From contig NZ_LZGL01000020.1 of NCBI RefSeq assembly GCF_001690685.1, positions 1 to 64,000 on the forward strand: a DNA stretch of 64,000 bases. The letters are read 5' to 3'. This DNA comes from Gilliamella sp. wkB112. GTDB taxonomy: Bacteria; Pseudomonadota; Gammaproteobacteria; Enterobacterales; Orbaceae. Positions within the stretch are counted from its first letter, which is position 1; the number at the start of each line of letters is the position of its first letter. The translations under genes were made by a program, and so were the position numbers. The notes under the pieces were generated by a model. The model was not told where the DNA came from and did no database searches. It was given only the letters and a program-made list of their open reading frames with translations. Positions 41,515-50,232 of this stretch are shown piece by piece.

Positions 41515-42786
41515 ATGCAAATTTTATATACTATTTTAGTTTATTTAATACAACCATTAGTTTGGTTAAAATTGTTATGTCGGAGTCGCAAAGCCCCCGC
41601 TTATCGTCAACGCATACTTGAACGTTATGGCTTTTGCAAAAATAAAGTCAAACCAGATGGTATTTTAGTTCATGCCGTTTCGGTTGGTGAAACCATAGCT
41701 GCAATTCCTTTAATTAAAGATTTACAGCGGCAATATCCTGATTTACCAATAACTGTAACAACTATGACCCCAACCGGTTCACAACGAGTAAAAGATCTCT
41801 TAAATAATAGTGTTAGTCATGTCTATTTACCTTATGACTTACCTTGCGCAATCAAACGATTTTTAAAAATACTACGCCCAAAGTTAGTAATAATTATGGA
41901 AACAGAACTCTGGCCTAACTTTATTAGTCAATGCAATAAAAACCAAATTCCGTTGATTATTGCTAACGCCAGATTATCTGAACGCTCAGCTAAAGGATAT
42001 CGTAAATTGGGGCGAGCTATTAGTAACTTATTGCCTAAAATTAGTATGGTGGCAGCACAAAATCAACAAGATGGCGAACGCTTTGTTTCGCTTGGTCTAC
42101 CCTCCAATCAATTATCTGTTACTGGAAGCATTAAGTTTGATATTGATTTAACCGCAGAGCAACAACAAAAAATAACACTTCTAAAACAGCAATGGCAATT
42201 AAATCGGCCCACTTTGATTACTGCAAGTACTCATAGCGGTGAAGATGAAATAATTTTAGCAGCATTTAAACGCTTACTTAAACAGCATCCAAATTTGTTA
42301 TTAATCATTGTACCCCGTCATCCTGAACGTTTTAGAACCGTTGAAAAACTAATTACTGATAATGGATTTAATTATCTATGCCGTAGTGATAATGCAATAC
42401 CGACTGAACAAACACAAGTCGTTTTAGGCGATACTATGGGGGAACTGTTAGAACTTTATGGGCTTGCAGATATTGCCTTTGTAGGTGGCAGTTTAGTTGA
42501 ACATGGCGGACATAACCCCTTAGAACCAGCTCTACACCATATCCCAATTATTAGTGGCGAGCACTTTTTCAATTTTCAAGTAATTTGTGAACAATTAATT
42601 GCAGCCAAAGGAATGATAGTTTGCACAAATGCAGTAGATTCTTTATATTCAATAATAGACCATCTGTTAAATGATAAGATTATGAGTAAACAAATGGGCG
42701 AGCACGCTTATCAAGTATTGAAACAAAACCAAGGTGCTCTTCATCGATTACTTGCAATAATCAATCGCTATCTTACTTCAAAATAA
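41515..42786 (+). CDS. waaA: 3-deoxy-D-manno-octulosonic acid transferase
   Basis: Glycosyltransferase adding Kdo residues to lipid IVA, the first step of LPS core assembly; membrane-associated. 423 residues (E. coli 425) with an N-terminal membrane anchor, HAVSVGETIAAIPL (catalytic Glu region, about residues 54-67), METELWPNFI and the C-terminal donor-binding FVGGSLVEHGGHNPLEPA. Its presence indicates conventional Gram-negative LPS. The location between orn and hemH is not the E. coli one. Confidence 0.95.
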   Translation: MQILYTILVYLIQPLVWLKLLCRSRKAPAYRQRILERYGFCKNKVKPDGILVHAVSVGETIAAIPLIKDLQRQYPDLPITVTTMTPTGSQRVKDLLNNSVSHVYLPYDLPCAIKRFLKILRPKLVIIMETELWPNFISQCNKNQIPLIIANARLSERSAKGYRKLGRAISNLLPKISMVAAQNQQDGERFVSLGLPSNQLSVTGSIKFDIDLTAEQQQKITLLKQQWQLNRPTLITASTHSGEDEIILAAFKRLLKQHPNLLLIIVPRHPERFRTVEKLITDNGFNYLCRSDNAIPTEQTQVVLGDTMGELLELYGLADIAFVGGSLVEHGGHNPLEPALHHIPIISGEHFFNFQVICEQLIAAKGMIVCTNAVDSLYSIIDHLLNDKIMSKQMGEHAYQVLKQNQGALHRLLAIINRYLTSK

Positions 42787-42795
42787 GGATCGCCT

Positions 42796-43773
42796 GTGGA
42801 GAAAAAACACGGCCTGTTACTGATTAATTTAGGTACCCCCAGTGACATAACACCCACTGCAATTAAACAGTATTTAACTGAATTTTTACTCGATCGGCAT
42901 GTTGTTGATTTGCCATATTTTATTTGGTATCCGATTTTAAAATATATTGTGCTACCTAAACGAGTCCCATATATTATTAATCATTATCGCAAAATCTGGT
43001 TAGAAGGTGTTTCTCCTTTATTACATTACAGCCAATTATTACGTGATAAATTAAACTACTATCTACCTAATGTTAGGTGCGAACTAGCAATGACATATGG
43101 TGAACCAAATATGCAATCAGCGTTGGAAAATCTTAAATCATGTGATGAACTAACTATACTGCCACTATTCCCTCAATATTCAACCACCACTACACTTGCA
43201 GTATTTGACAAATTAAAGCAACTCACATCGACTAATCCCATCTTAGCCCGTGCTCAGTTTATTCGTGATTATGCCGATCACCCAAGTTATATCAATGCTC
43301 TATATTTACAAGTAAAACAAGCCTTTTTAAAACATGGTCAACCAGAAGTATTACTCCTTTCTTACCATGGCATCCCAGAACGTTATATTAATAAAAGGCA
43401 GGATGATTATATTGAGCGTTGTGAACTGACAACGCAACTGTTAACCGAAAAATGCCAAGCCAATGGTATTAATTTGCCTATACACATGGCTTACCAATCT
43501 AAATTCGGTAAAGGTAAATGGGTTGAACCAAATACTAGCGACGTATTGCAAAAATTAGCTAACAGTGGCATAAACAATATCCAAGTTATGTGTCCAGGAT
43601 TTTCGGCTGATTGTATTGAAACAATTTATGAAATTGATGAGCAAAATCGAACAATATTTTTAGATGCTGGCGGTAAAAATTTTTACTATATTCCTGCATT
43701 AAATGATTCCGATATACAAATCAATTTACTCTCAGATTTAATACAACATACTGAAACATATAGTGGACCTTAA
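42796..43773 (+). CDS. hemH: Ferrochelatase
   Basis: Inserts Fe2+ into protoporphyrin IX, the last step of heme synthesis. 325 residues (E. coli 320); N-terminal GLLLINLGTP, active-site His in LLSYHGIPERY (about residue 195) and the C-terminal CPGFSADCIETIYEI motif with the key glutamate. GTG start at 42796 after AAGGATCGCCT, well spaced. Followed by a shared terminator before galU. Confidence 0.95.
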   Translation: MEKKHGLLLINLGTPSDITPTAIKQYLTEFLLDRHVVDLPYFIWYPILKYIVLPKRVPYIINHYRKIWLEGVSPLLHYSQLLRDKLNYYLPNVRCELAMTYGEPNMQSALENLKSCDELTILPLFPQYSTTTTLAVFDKLKQLTSTNPILARAQFIRDYADHPSYINALYLQVKQAFLKHGQPEVLLLSYHGIPERYINKRQDDYIERCELTTQLLTEKCQANGINLPIHMAYQSKFGKGKWVEPNTSDVLQKLANSGINNIQVMCPGFSADCIETIYEIDEQNRTIFLDAGGKNFYYIPALNDSDIQINLLSDLIQHTETYSGP

Positions 43774-43867
43774 ACATCTTTACAACACTGTAAGTTGAAA
43801 TAACGTAAGCAATTCGTTGGATAAAAATAAAGTAGTTTATCATCGCCATGCAAACAAAAAGTAAAAT

Positions 43868-43895
43868 AAAAAGGACACTAATAAGCGTCCTTTTT
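43868..43895. terminator. Bidirectional terminator between hemH and galU
   Basis: AAAAAGGAC (43868-43876) and GTCCTTTTT (43887-43895) form a 9-bp stem with a 10-nt loop. T-runs occur on both strands, fitting the convergent hemH and galU. Confidence 0.85.
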
Positions 43896-43916
43896 TAACT
43901 AAAATTGAATTAAATA

Positions 43917-44831
43917 TTAAATTGTTTTTAGCCATGCTGTAACGTCCTCACCAAGGCTCTTATGACGCATTGCATATTGCACAAAAGTTTGTACATAGCC
44001 AAGTTTATTACCACAATCATGGCTACGACCTTTGATACAATAGGCATCTACGGGATCTTCTTCCAATAACATAGCAATAGCATCAGTTAATTGAATTTCC
44101 CCTCCTGCCCCTAATGGCGTTTTGGCTAGCATTGGCCAAATCTTTTCCGATAATACATAACGACCAACTACTGATTGATTGGATGGGGCTTCTTCAATTG
44201 ATGGTTTTTCCACCACACTATACATTTGAGTAACATTACCAGCGGATAATGCTTCACCTCGGCAATCAACAATACCATAAGAAGAAACTAGCTCTTTAGG
44301 TACCGGTTCAACCATAATTTGACTATGCTTAGTTTCATGATAATTGTTAATCATTGCCGCTAAATTATCAGTAGTTAAATCACTCTCATACTCATCAATA
44401 ATTACATCAGGCAACACCACTGCAAAAGGTTCATCACCGACTAAAGGATAAGCACAAAGTACTGCATGCCCAAGCCCTTTAGCTAAACCTTGACGGACAC
44501 TAGTAATAGTTACATGTTTAGGCAAAATACCTTGTACTTCTTGCAATAACTGACGCTTAACGCGTGCTTCCAACATTGCTTCTAATTCAAAGCTAGTATC
44601 AAAATGGTTTTCAATTGAATTTTTTGAAGAATGAGTTACAAAAATGATTTCGGTAATACCTGCAGCAATACACTCTTTAACCACATATTGAATAAGTGGT
44701 TTATCTACAACAGGTAGCATCTCTTTAGGAATAGCTTTGGTGGCAGGTAACATACGAGTGCCGAGTCCGGCAACTGGAATGATAGCTTTTTTTACTTTTC
44801 CTGTTATAGAAATATCTAGATTTAATGACAT
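43917..44831 (-). CDS. galU: UTP-glucose-1-phosphate uridylyltransferase
   Basis: Makes UDP-glucose for LPS, glycogen-like polymers and galactose metabolism. 304 residues (E. coli 302); nucleotide-binding [37 protein letters not shown] and GEIQLTDAI segments are clear. Monocistronic, with AAGGAAAG upstream of the ATG. Confidence 0.96.
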   Translation of the reverse strand: MSLNLDISITGKVKKAIIPVAGLGTRMLPATKAIPKEMLPVVDKPLIQYVVKECIAAGITEIIFVTHSSKNSIENHFDTSFELEAMLEARVKRQLLQEVQGILPKHVTITSVRQGLAKGLGHAVLCAYPLVGDEPFAVVLPDVIIDEYESDLTTDNLAAMINNYHETKHSQIMVEPVPKELVSSYGIVDCRGEALSAGNVTQMYSVVEKPSIEEAPSNQSVVGRYVLSEKIWPMLAKTPLGAGGEIQLTDAIAMLLEEDPVDAYCIKGRSHDCGNKLGYVQTFVQYAMRHKSLGEDVTAWLKTI

Positions 44832-44996
44832 TTTCTTTCCTTAAAACAAATTAATCTATAAAACCCTTATATATTAACTGATTATAATACCTATTAACAT
44901 ATATGGAATCCAATTAACGATGCCAATAACTAATTGTATTAAATTAATAATTAACTGTTATCAACCTTGTGCTGTCTTTACTATTGAATTTTCAAG

Positions 44997-45503
44997 TTAT
45001 TTAATAATCGTTAAATCTGCCGATTCAATCAATTGAGGATTATCTCTATTGGTAGCTAAAGAATCAATTGAGATATACACGATTTCACAGTTTTGTAGTA
45101 CAGCTTGTCTTACTACAAATTTGGCTTTGCGATCACGTTTTTCTTTTTGCTTTGCACTAATATAAAGATCATCATAACCATCATCATATAAAGTTGCTCG
45201 CTCTAATAAAGTTGGCGCTCGCCAAAAAGTTTCTTTCGGATAATCGCGTACTAAAATCTGATCGGTCAACTTACCTTTCATACCTGCATATGCTGCAGGC
45301 AAAACTCGACTATCTCGACTTTGAGCAACATAAATATGTTGATAACTTGATATATTTTTTGGCAATTGATTAAATAAAAATTCCACCCCCGGATGGGTTG
45401 AATATTGACAATTTTGCATGACTAAAGGTGCGGTTCGATAATTTAAAAACGAACCGCAACCAACGAGTAAAAATAGCGTTACTATGATTAAAACTCGCTG
45501 CAT
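44997..45503 (-). CDS. Putative lipoprotein of unknown function
   Basis: 168-residue protein with a type II signal peptide and lipobox LVGC (Cys16). The mature part contains YVAQSRDSRVLPAAYAGMKGKLTDQ, an acidic/Tyr-rich patch (YDDGYDDLY), a highly charged helix KQKEKRDRKAKFVV and two further cysteines that could form a disulfide. I do not recognise the family. The +2 residue is Gly, so outer-membrane sorting by Lol is likely. Same strand as, and just downstream of, the entericidin-like gene. Confidence 0.75.
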   Translation of the reverse strand: MQRVLIIVTLFLLVGCGSFLNYRTAPLVMQNCQYSTHPGVEFLFNQLPKNISSYQHIYVAQSRDSRVLPAAYAGMKGKLTDQILVRDYPKETFWRAPTLLERATLYDDGYDDLYISAKQKEKRDRKAKFVVRQAVLQNCEIVYISIDSLATNRDNPQLIESADLTIIK

Positions 45504-45556
45504 TTTTCCGAATCCATTTATTATTCTAAATATAAGTGTACATAATATTTGCTAAC

Positions 45557-45706
45557 TTACATTTTTTCACTAACTTTTTCAGCTGATTTAGAAATGGCCT
45601 TACCACCAGATTGAACATCTTGACCAACTCCTTTAACAGTATTACAACCTACAACGAGGGTCGCCATAATAACACCTAACATTAGAACGAACATTTTATG
45701 AAACAT
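45557..45706 (-). CDS. Entericidin-like small lipoprotein
   Basis: A 49-residue frame beginning MFHKMFVLMLGVIMATLVVGC and ending SAEKVSEKM. It has a type II signal peptide with lipobox LVVGC (Cys21), then CNTVKGVGQDVQSGGKAISKSAEK, the pattern of entericidin A/B proteins. A near-perfect AAGGAG sits eight bases before the ATG. E. coli entericidins form a toxin/antidote-like pair; only one copy is visible here, more like EcnB or the general bacteriolytic-lipoprotein family. Located between tyrB and the unknown lipoprotein. Confidence 0.88.
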   Translation of the reverse strand: MFHKMFVLMLGVIMATLVVGCNTVKGVGQDVQSGGKAISKSAEKVSEKM

Positions 45707-45736
45707 AAATAATACTCCTTTCAATTAATAACGTTA

Positions 45737-46930
45737 TTATTTTAATGCAGCAAATGCTTCTGCTACACGGTAAATATTATGGTGATTTAAACCAGCCACA
45801 CACATCCTTCCGCTGCCCACCAAATAAACAGCAAAATTCTTCCTTAAATAATTAACTTGTTCTTGAGTAAAACCAGTATAACTAAACATACCTCGTTGCT
45901 TGACCAAATAATCAAAATCACGATCTGGTACTGCTTTTTTTAAGGAGTCAACTAAAGTAGATCGCATTAATGCGATACGTTCACGCATTAACGCAACTTC
46001 TTCATACCATTGCATTTTTAGGTCTGAATTATTCAACACATGTGATACCAACTGGGCACCATAAGCCGCAGGACTCGAATAATTTCGTCTTACTGTTGCT
46101 TGAAGTTGGCCAAGGATCCGATTAGCTGCTTCGCTATTTTCACATAGTACAGATAACCCTCCAACTCGCTCACCATATAGCGAAAATGTTTTTGAAAATG
46201 AATTGCTTACCAAACCACATAATTTTTTTTCAGCTGCTTTTTTAATAGCATAGACATCATCATCAATACTTTCACCAAATCCTTGATAAGCAATGTCCAT
46301 AAAGGGAATAAGGTCACGAGCCAACAACACCTCAATTACTTTATCCCACTCGTCATGTGTCAAATCAGCTCCAGTTGGATTATGACAACATGGATGAAGT
46401 AACACGATACTTTTGGCTGGTAATTTATTCAATGTTGCTAACATTGCCTCAAATTTAACACCACAGGTTTGTGGATCAAAATAAGGGTATTTATTAACCT
46501 TAAATCCAGCTCCATTAAAAATCGCAATATGATTTTCCCAAGTTGGATCACTAACCCAAACCTCGGATGTTGGGAAATAACGAAATAAAAAATCAGCCCC
46601 TACTTTCAATGCGCCGGAACCACCTAAGGTTTGAATGGTAGCAATACGTTTATCTTGATATGCAGGATTATTTTCACCAAATAATAAGGATTGAATAGCT
46701 TGACAATAACTAGGTAAACCACTCATTGGCAAATAGAGTTGTGCTTGTTTTTGGTTATTATATAGATAATCACGAGCGACTTTTATACATTCTAATTGTG
46801 GAATAACTCCATGCTCGTCATAGTAATAACCAATACTTAAATTTGTTTTATCTTTTCGACTATCATTATTAAAATCAGTCACTAATGATAAAATCGGATC
46901 TCCAGCATATGACTCAACTTTTTCAAACAT
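45737..46930 (-). CDS. tyrB: Aromatic amino acid aminotransferase
   Basis: PLP-dependent transaminase producing tyrosine, phenylalanine and (with lower activity) aspartate and leucine. 397 residues, the E. coli TyrB length, with [47 protein letters not shown] and the PLP lysine in [18 protein letters not shown]. It looks like TyrB rather than AspC by these segments. A 33-bp palindrome overlaps its promoter (46949-46981), pointing to repression by an unidentified factor. Confidence 0.93.
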   Translation of the reverse strand: MFEKVESYAGDPILSLVTDFNNDSRKDKTNLSIGYYYDEHGVIPQLECIKVARDYLYNNQKQAQLYLPMSGLPSYCQAIQSLLFGENNPAYQDKRIATIQTLGGSGALKVGADFLFRYFPTSEVWVSDPTWENHIAIFNGAGFKVNKYPYFDPQTCGVKFEAMLATLNKLPAKSIVLLHPCCHNPTGADLTHDEWDKVIEVLLARDLIPFMDIAYQGFGESIDDDVYAIKKAAEKKLCGLVSNSFSKTFSLYGERVGGLSVLCENSEAANRILGQLQATVRRNYSSPAAYGAQLVSHVLNNSDLKMQWYEEVALMRERIALMRSTLVDSLKKAVPDRDFDYLVKQRGMFSYTGFTQEQVNYLRKNFAVYLVGSGRMCVAGLNHHNIYRVAEAFAALK

Positions 46931-46948
46931 ATTTATAACCTAGTTTCT

Positions 46949-46992
46949 CAATAATCTACAATAATTTATTGTAGATTATTGCACCAAGTCAA
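46949..46992 (-). promoter_or_regulatory. tyrB promoter overlapped by a 33-bp palindrome
   Basis: Arms CAATAATCTACAATAA (46949-46964) and TTATTGTAGATTATTG (46966-46981) are perfect inverted copies around one central base. A minus-strand -35 TTGACT lies at 46987-46992 and a plausible -10 falls in the palindrome centre, so a bound protein would block RNA polymerase. It does not match the TyrR box TGTAAA-N6-TTTACA. If transcribed, the same sequence would form a strong hairpin 18 bases before the ATG. Confidence 0.65.
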
Positions 46993-47173
46993 GTGGCAAT
47001 CAATCACTAAATAATAGTTTATTAACAGATTATTTTATTGATTATAAAAAGTAAATTTATAGTGTAATTAGAGATATTTTAGGAAGATTATATTAATAAT
47101 AACATTATTAATATTCTTAAGACTCATACTAAAGCATTAATCTTAAATGAAATATTTTTCCACATTAGATAAC

Positions 47174-47203
47174 TAGTATTAGCACTATGATGTGCTAATA
47201 CTA
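47174..47203 (-). terminator. Stem-loop after ridA
   Basis: TAGTATTAGCAC (47174-47185) and GTGCTAATACTA (47192-47203) form a perfect 12-bp stem with a 6-nt loop, starting six bases after the ridA stop on the minus strand. There is no U-run, so factor-dependent termination or 3'-end protection is as likely as intrinsic termination. The remaining gap to tyrB-side sequence (46993-47173) is featureless A/T-rich DNA. Confidence 0.55.
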
Positions 47204-47209
47204 ACAAGT

Positions 47210-47593
47210 CTATTTAGCGACAATCACTTCAATTTCGACTTTAGCATCTTTTGGTATTCTGGCCACTTGTACACAAGAGCGCGCAGGGAATGAGGCATTA
47301 TTTTCAGTAAAGAATGCCTCATAGACACTATTTACCGCTACAAAATCATTCATATCAGCTAAAAAAATAGTGGTTTTGACAATATTATTTACTGCATAAC
47401 CTGCCGCAGTAATAATTGCTTTAACATTAGCCAAACTTTGTTTAGTTTGTTCTTTAACACAACTGGGCATTTCTCCGGTAGCTGGAATTATTGGAATTTG
47501 CCCTGATGCAAACATAATATTGCCTAAATCAACAGCCTGAACATAAGGACCAATCGCAGCAGGTGCTTGGTCTGTATTAATAATTTTTGCCAT
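47210..47593 (-). CDS. ridA: 2-iminobutanoate/2-iminopropanoate deaminase
   Basis: RidA/YjgF enzyme that hydrolyses reactive enamine/imine intermediates released by PLP enzymes such as threonine dehydratase; cytoplasmic trimer. 127 residues (E. coli 128); KIINTDQAPAAIGPYVQAVD, MFASGQIPI, and the C-terminal RSCVQVARIPKDAKVEIEVIV with the substrate-binding Arg are all present. AGGAGATAAAAAG precedes the ATG. The promoter at 47660-47688 is enclosed by a dyad. Confidence 0.95.
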   Translation of the reverse strand: MAKIINTDQAPAAIGPYVQAVDLGNIMFASGQIPIIPATGEMPSCVKEQTKQSLANVKAIITAAGYAVNNIVKTTIFLADMNDFVAVNSVYEAFFTENNASFPARSCVQVARIPKDAKVEIEVIVAK

Positions 47594-47632
47594 ATCTTTT
47601 TATCTCCTGTATAGCTATTCTTTTCCTGATGA

Positions 47633-47651
47633 CTAAAAGTCACACTTTTAG
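47633..47651 (-). repeat. Dyad in the ridA 5' leader
   Basis: CTAAAAGT (47633-47640), CAC, ACTTTTAG (47644-47651). It lies right at the expected 5' end of the ridA transcript, so the RNA could start with an 8-bp stem-loop; alternatively it is a second DNA operator. Confidence 0.45.
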
Positions 47652-47659
47652 CTTATGAC

Positions 47660-47688
47660 ATTTGAACAGGATCATAATTTTATGTCAA
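47660..47688 (-). promoter_or_regulatory. ridA promoter
   Basis: Minus strand TTGACA (47683-47688), 17-bp spacer, TCAAAT (47660-47665). Consensus -35 and ideal spacing; -10 matches at four of six positions. The expected start is near 47652. Confidence 0.6.
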
Positions 47689-47708
47689 GGTAGTACAAAA
47701 TTATGATC
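47670..47708. promoter_or_regulatory. Split 12-bp inverted repeat around the ridA -35
   Basis: GATCATAATTTT (47670-47681) and AAAATTATGATC (47697-47708) are exact inverted copies separated by 15 bp. One arm is in the ridA promoter spacer and the other lies between the ridA -35 and the ffh promoter region, so it may control one or both divergent genes. Centre-to-centre distance is 27 bp, between two and three helical turns. Regulator unknown. Confidence 0.55.
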
Positions 47709-47770
47709 ATGGGACTTCTAACAATTTTCTGATATGATAATCAAAATTTTTTTAATTATTGAGATTAACT

Positions 47771-49135
47771 ATGTTTGAGAATTTGACTGACCGTTTATCA
47801 CAGACATTGCGAAATATTAGTGGTCGTGGGCGATTGTCCGAAGAAAATATTAAAGAAGCGCTACGTGATGTACGTATGGCACTACTTGAAGCCGATGTTG
47901 CATTGCCCGTTGTACGTGAATTTATTAATCAAGTTAAAACCAAAGCTGTTGGTCTAGACGTTAATAAAAGTTTAACCCCGGGCCAAGAGTTTATCAAAAT
48001 TGTACAATCTGAGCTCACTAACGCAATGGGTGAAGTGAATAGTTCACTTAATTTGGCAACGCAACCACCAGCTGTAATTTTAATGGCAGGTTTACAAGGT
48101 GCAGGTAAAACTACCAGCGTGGCTAAATTAGCTAAATTCCTTAAAGAAAAACAGAAAAAGAAAGTGCTGGTAGTGTCTGCTGACGTATATCGTCCGGCAG
48201 CGATTAAACAACTAGAAACGCTTGCTAAATCCATAGATGTAGAATTTTTCCCATCTGATATCAATGAAAAACCTGTTAATATTGTTAACAAAGCTATTAG
48301 TCATGCTAAATTGCAATTTTACGATGCGTTAATTGTCGATACGGCAGGTCGCTTACATGTTGATAGTGATATGATGGATGAAATTAAAGTTCTTCATCAA
48401 GCAATTAATCCTATTGAAACCTTATTTGTAGTTGATGCCATGACCGGGCAAGATGCCGCTAATACCGCTAAGGCTTTTAATGATGCCTTACCACTTACCG
48501 GGGTTATCCTAACTAAAGTTGATGGTGATGCTCGTGGGGGGGCTGCCCTCTCAATCCGTCATATTACCGGTAAACCAATCAAGTTTTTAGGGATGGGTGA
48601 AAAAACTGACGCTTTAGAGCCATTTTATCCAGATCGCATTGCTTCACGAATTTTAGGCATGGGTGATGTAATTTCATTAATTGAAGAATTACAAATTAAT
48701 GTTGATCGTGAAAAAGCGGAAAAAATTGCCAAAAAGCTGAAAAAAGGCGATAAATTCGATTTTAATGATTTCCAAGATCAGCTTAAACAAATGCGCAATA
48801 TGGGTGGAATGGGGGCAATGTTAGCTAAATTACCTGGCGTTGGTCAATTACCCGATCATATTAAGGCACAAATGAATGATAAAATAACGATTAAAATGGA
48901 AGCAATTATTGGTTCTATGACTTTAAAAGAACGCGCCAATCCTGAAATTATCAAAGGATCACGCAAACGTCGCATAGCCAATGGCTCTGGTACTCAAGTG
49001 CAAGATGTCAACAAACTTCTTAAACAGTTTGAAGACATGCAAAAGATGATGAAAAAAATGAAAGGCGGTGGCATGATGAAAATGATGCGACAAATGAAAG
49101 GTATGATGGGTGGTGGTATGGGGTTTCCTCGTTAA
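47771..49135 (+). CDS. ffh: Signal recognition particle protein Ffh
   Basis: SRP GTPase that targets nascent membrane proteins to FtsY/SecYEG with 4.5S RNA. ATG at 47771 gives MFENLTDRLSQTLRNISGRGRLSE and 454 residues (E. coli 453); a TTG at 47759 would add four. Helical N domain, G domain with LQGAGKTTSVAKL (P-loop), DTAGRLH and TKVDGDARGG, and the methionine-rich M domain with GSRKRRIANGSGTQVQDVN and a Met/Gly-rich tail. Divergent from ridA; the usual downstream rpsP-rimM-trmD-rplS set is not adjacent. Confidence 0.97.
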   Translation: MFENLTDRLSQTLRNISGRGRLSEENIKEALRDVRMALLEADVALPVVREFINQVKTKAVGLDVNKSLTPGQEFIKIVQSELTNAMGEVNSSLNLATQPPAVILMAGLQGAGKTTSVAKLAKFLKEKQKKKVLVVSADVYRPAAIKQLETLAKSIDVEFFPSDINEKPVNIVNKAISHAKLQFYDALIVDTAGRLHVDSDMMDEIKVLHQAINPIETLFVVDAMTGQDAANTAKAFNDALPLTGVILTKVDGDARGGAALSIRHITGKPIKFLGMGEKTDALEPFYPDRIASRILGMGDVISLIEELQINVDREKAEKIAKKLKKGDKFDFNDFQDQLKQMRNMGGMGAMLAKLPGVGQLPDHIKAQMNDKITIKMEAIIGSMTLKERANPEIIKGSRKRRIANGSGTQVQDVNKLLKQFEDMQKMMKKMKGGGMMKMMRQMKGMMGGGMGFPR

Positions 49136-49215
49136 TTAAATATCTCCATCTAATTTTTTGTCATTAACATAAATTGAAATTGTACCACAATAACAATTTA
49201 CTGGTTTCTATTAAA

Positions 49216-49241
49216 CAATCGCGCTTATGTATGCGCGATTG
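49216..49241 (+). terminator. Stem-loop between ffh and rhtA
   Basis: CAATCGCGC (49216-49224) and GCGCGATTG (49233-49241), a perfect 9-bp GC-rich stem with an 8-nt loop between convergent ffh and rhtA. No U-run on either side, so termination efficiency is uncertain. Confidence 0.6.
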
Positions 49242-49265
49242 TCACATAACAATATTACGATTTAA

Positions 49266-50129
49266 TTATTTAATCGATTTAAGTTTAGTCGGTCGATTCA
49301 TAGTTAATACAGTACCTATAGAAGATATAATAATAAAACCTATAGCTAACCATTGATAACCATTTAACTGTTCATGCAAAATAATTAACCCCGAAAATGC
49401 TGCAAAAACAGGTGATAAGCTCATTAAAGTACTAAATGTTTGTGCCGGTACTCTTGGTAAAGCAATCATATCCAAACCATAAGGAATAGCAGATGCTAGT
49501 AATGCTACCACAAAAACTAATGGCAAAAGATCTACAGAAAACATCAATCCACCACATTGCCACACTCCGATTGGAAATATAAGAAACGAGGCTATTACTG
49601 AACCAATAGCAACACTTGACGAACCATGAAGAGCTCCAGCCTTACGACCAAATAAAATGTAACCAGCCCAACAACTACCTGCTCCTAATGCCAATAAAAT
49701 ACCAATCGGATCTAAGTCACTTGATGCTTGATGAATAGGTAATAATATTACTAAACCTGTTACAGCAATACCTAACCAAATAAAGTCAGTTAAACGGCGG
49801 GAAGAACACATTGCGACCATGATTGGTCCGGTGAGTTCAATTGCTACTCCAATACCAACTGGGATCCGCGCTATTGCATTATAAAAACATAAATTCATAC
49901 ACCCCATTACAATGCCGTATAAAAAAATGTACTTCAATGCTAACTTAGTTATTGGTTTACGCCAAGGCTTGAAAATGATAACTAACAGAACAGCAGAAAA
50001 GGCTAAACGCCATGCAGTCATTCCTTCCGGTCCAAGTAGCGGAAAAAGATATTTAGCCATCGATGCACTACCTTGCACCGAAATCATCGAAATAACAATT
50101 AATAAAACCGGCCAAGACCGTTTCAACAT
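49266..50129 (-). CDS. rhtA: Threonine/homoserine exporter RhtA (EamA family)
   Basis: Ten-helix drug/metabolite exporter of 287 residues (E. coli RhtA 295). Two EamA repeats are visible (about residues 8-135 and 142-280); family-specific stretches are VQGSASMAKYLFPLLGPEGMTAWRL in pieces, VAIELTGPIMVAMCSSRRLTDFIW, LALGAGSCWAGYILFGRKAGALHG and SAIPYGLDMIALPRVPAQTFSTLMSL. E. coli RhtA exports threonine, homoserine and some other amino acids. Substrate here is inferred. Confidence 0.88.
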   Translation of the reverse strand: MLKRSWPVLLIVISMISVQGSASMAKYLFPLLGPEGMTAWRLAFSAVLLVIIFKPWRKPITKLALKYIFLYGIVMGCMNLCFYNAIARIPVGIGVAIELTGPIMVAMCSSRRLTDFIWLGIAVTGLVILLPIHQASSDLDPIGILLALGAGSCWAGYILFGRKAGALHGSSSVAIGSVIASFLIFPIGVWQCGGLMFSVDLLPLVFVVALLASAIPYGLDMIALPRVPAQTFSTLMSLSPVFAAFSGLIILHEQLNGYQWLAIGFIIISSIGTVLTMNRPTKLKSIK

Positions 50130-50179
50130 TAGTATTACCTTAATTTATGTAGTGGATTATAATTTGCACAGTTAATAAC

Positions 50180-50216
50180 AAAATGTTTCAGGAAAGCCTT
50201 ATGTTTAAGTATAAAA
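50180..50216. repeat. 37-bp dispersed repeat, copy 2
   Basis: The segment starting AAAATGTTTCAGGAAAGC matches 17452-17488 at 32 of 37 positions. It fills part of the 103-bp gap between the 3' end of ispB and the 5' end of rhtA, about 50 bp upstream of the rhtA ATG. Non-coding, no clear hairpin. Confidence 0.6.
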
Positions 50217-50232
50217 ATGTACCATGTAATAA

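Noticed and set aside
46949-46981. tyrB palindrome as a TyrR or TrpR operator
   Set aside because: It does not contain TGTAAA-N6-TTTACA or the TrpR CTAGTT-type half sites, so it was left as an unknown operator.
47929-48291. 120-codon open frame antisense to ffh
   Set aside because: Lies entirely within the GTPase domain of ffh; length is explained by codon bias of the conserved sense strand.
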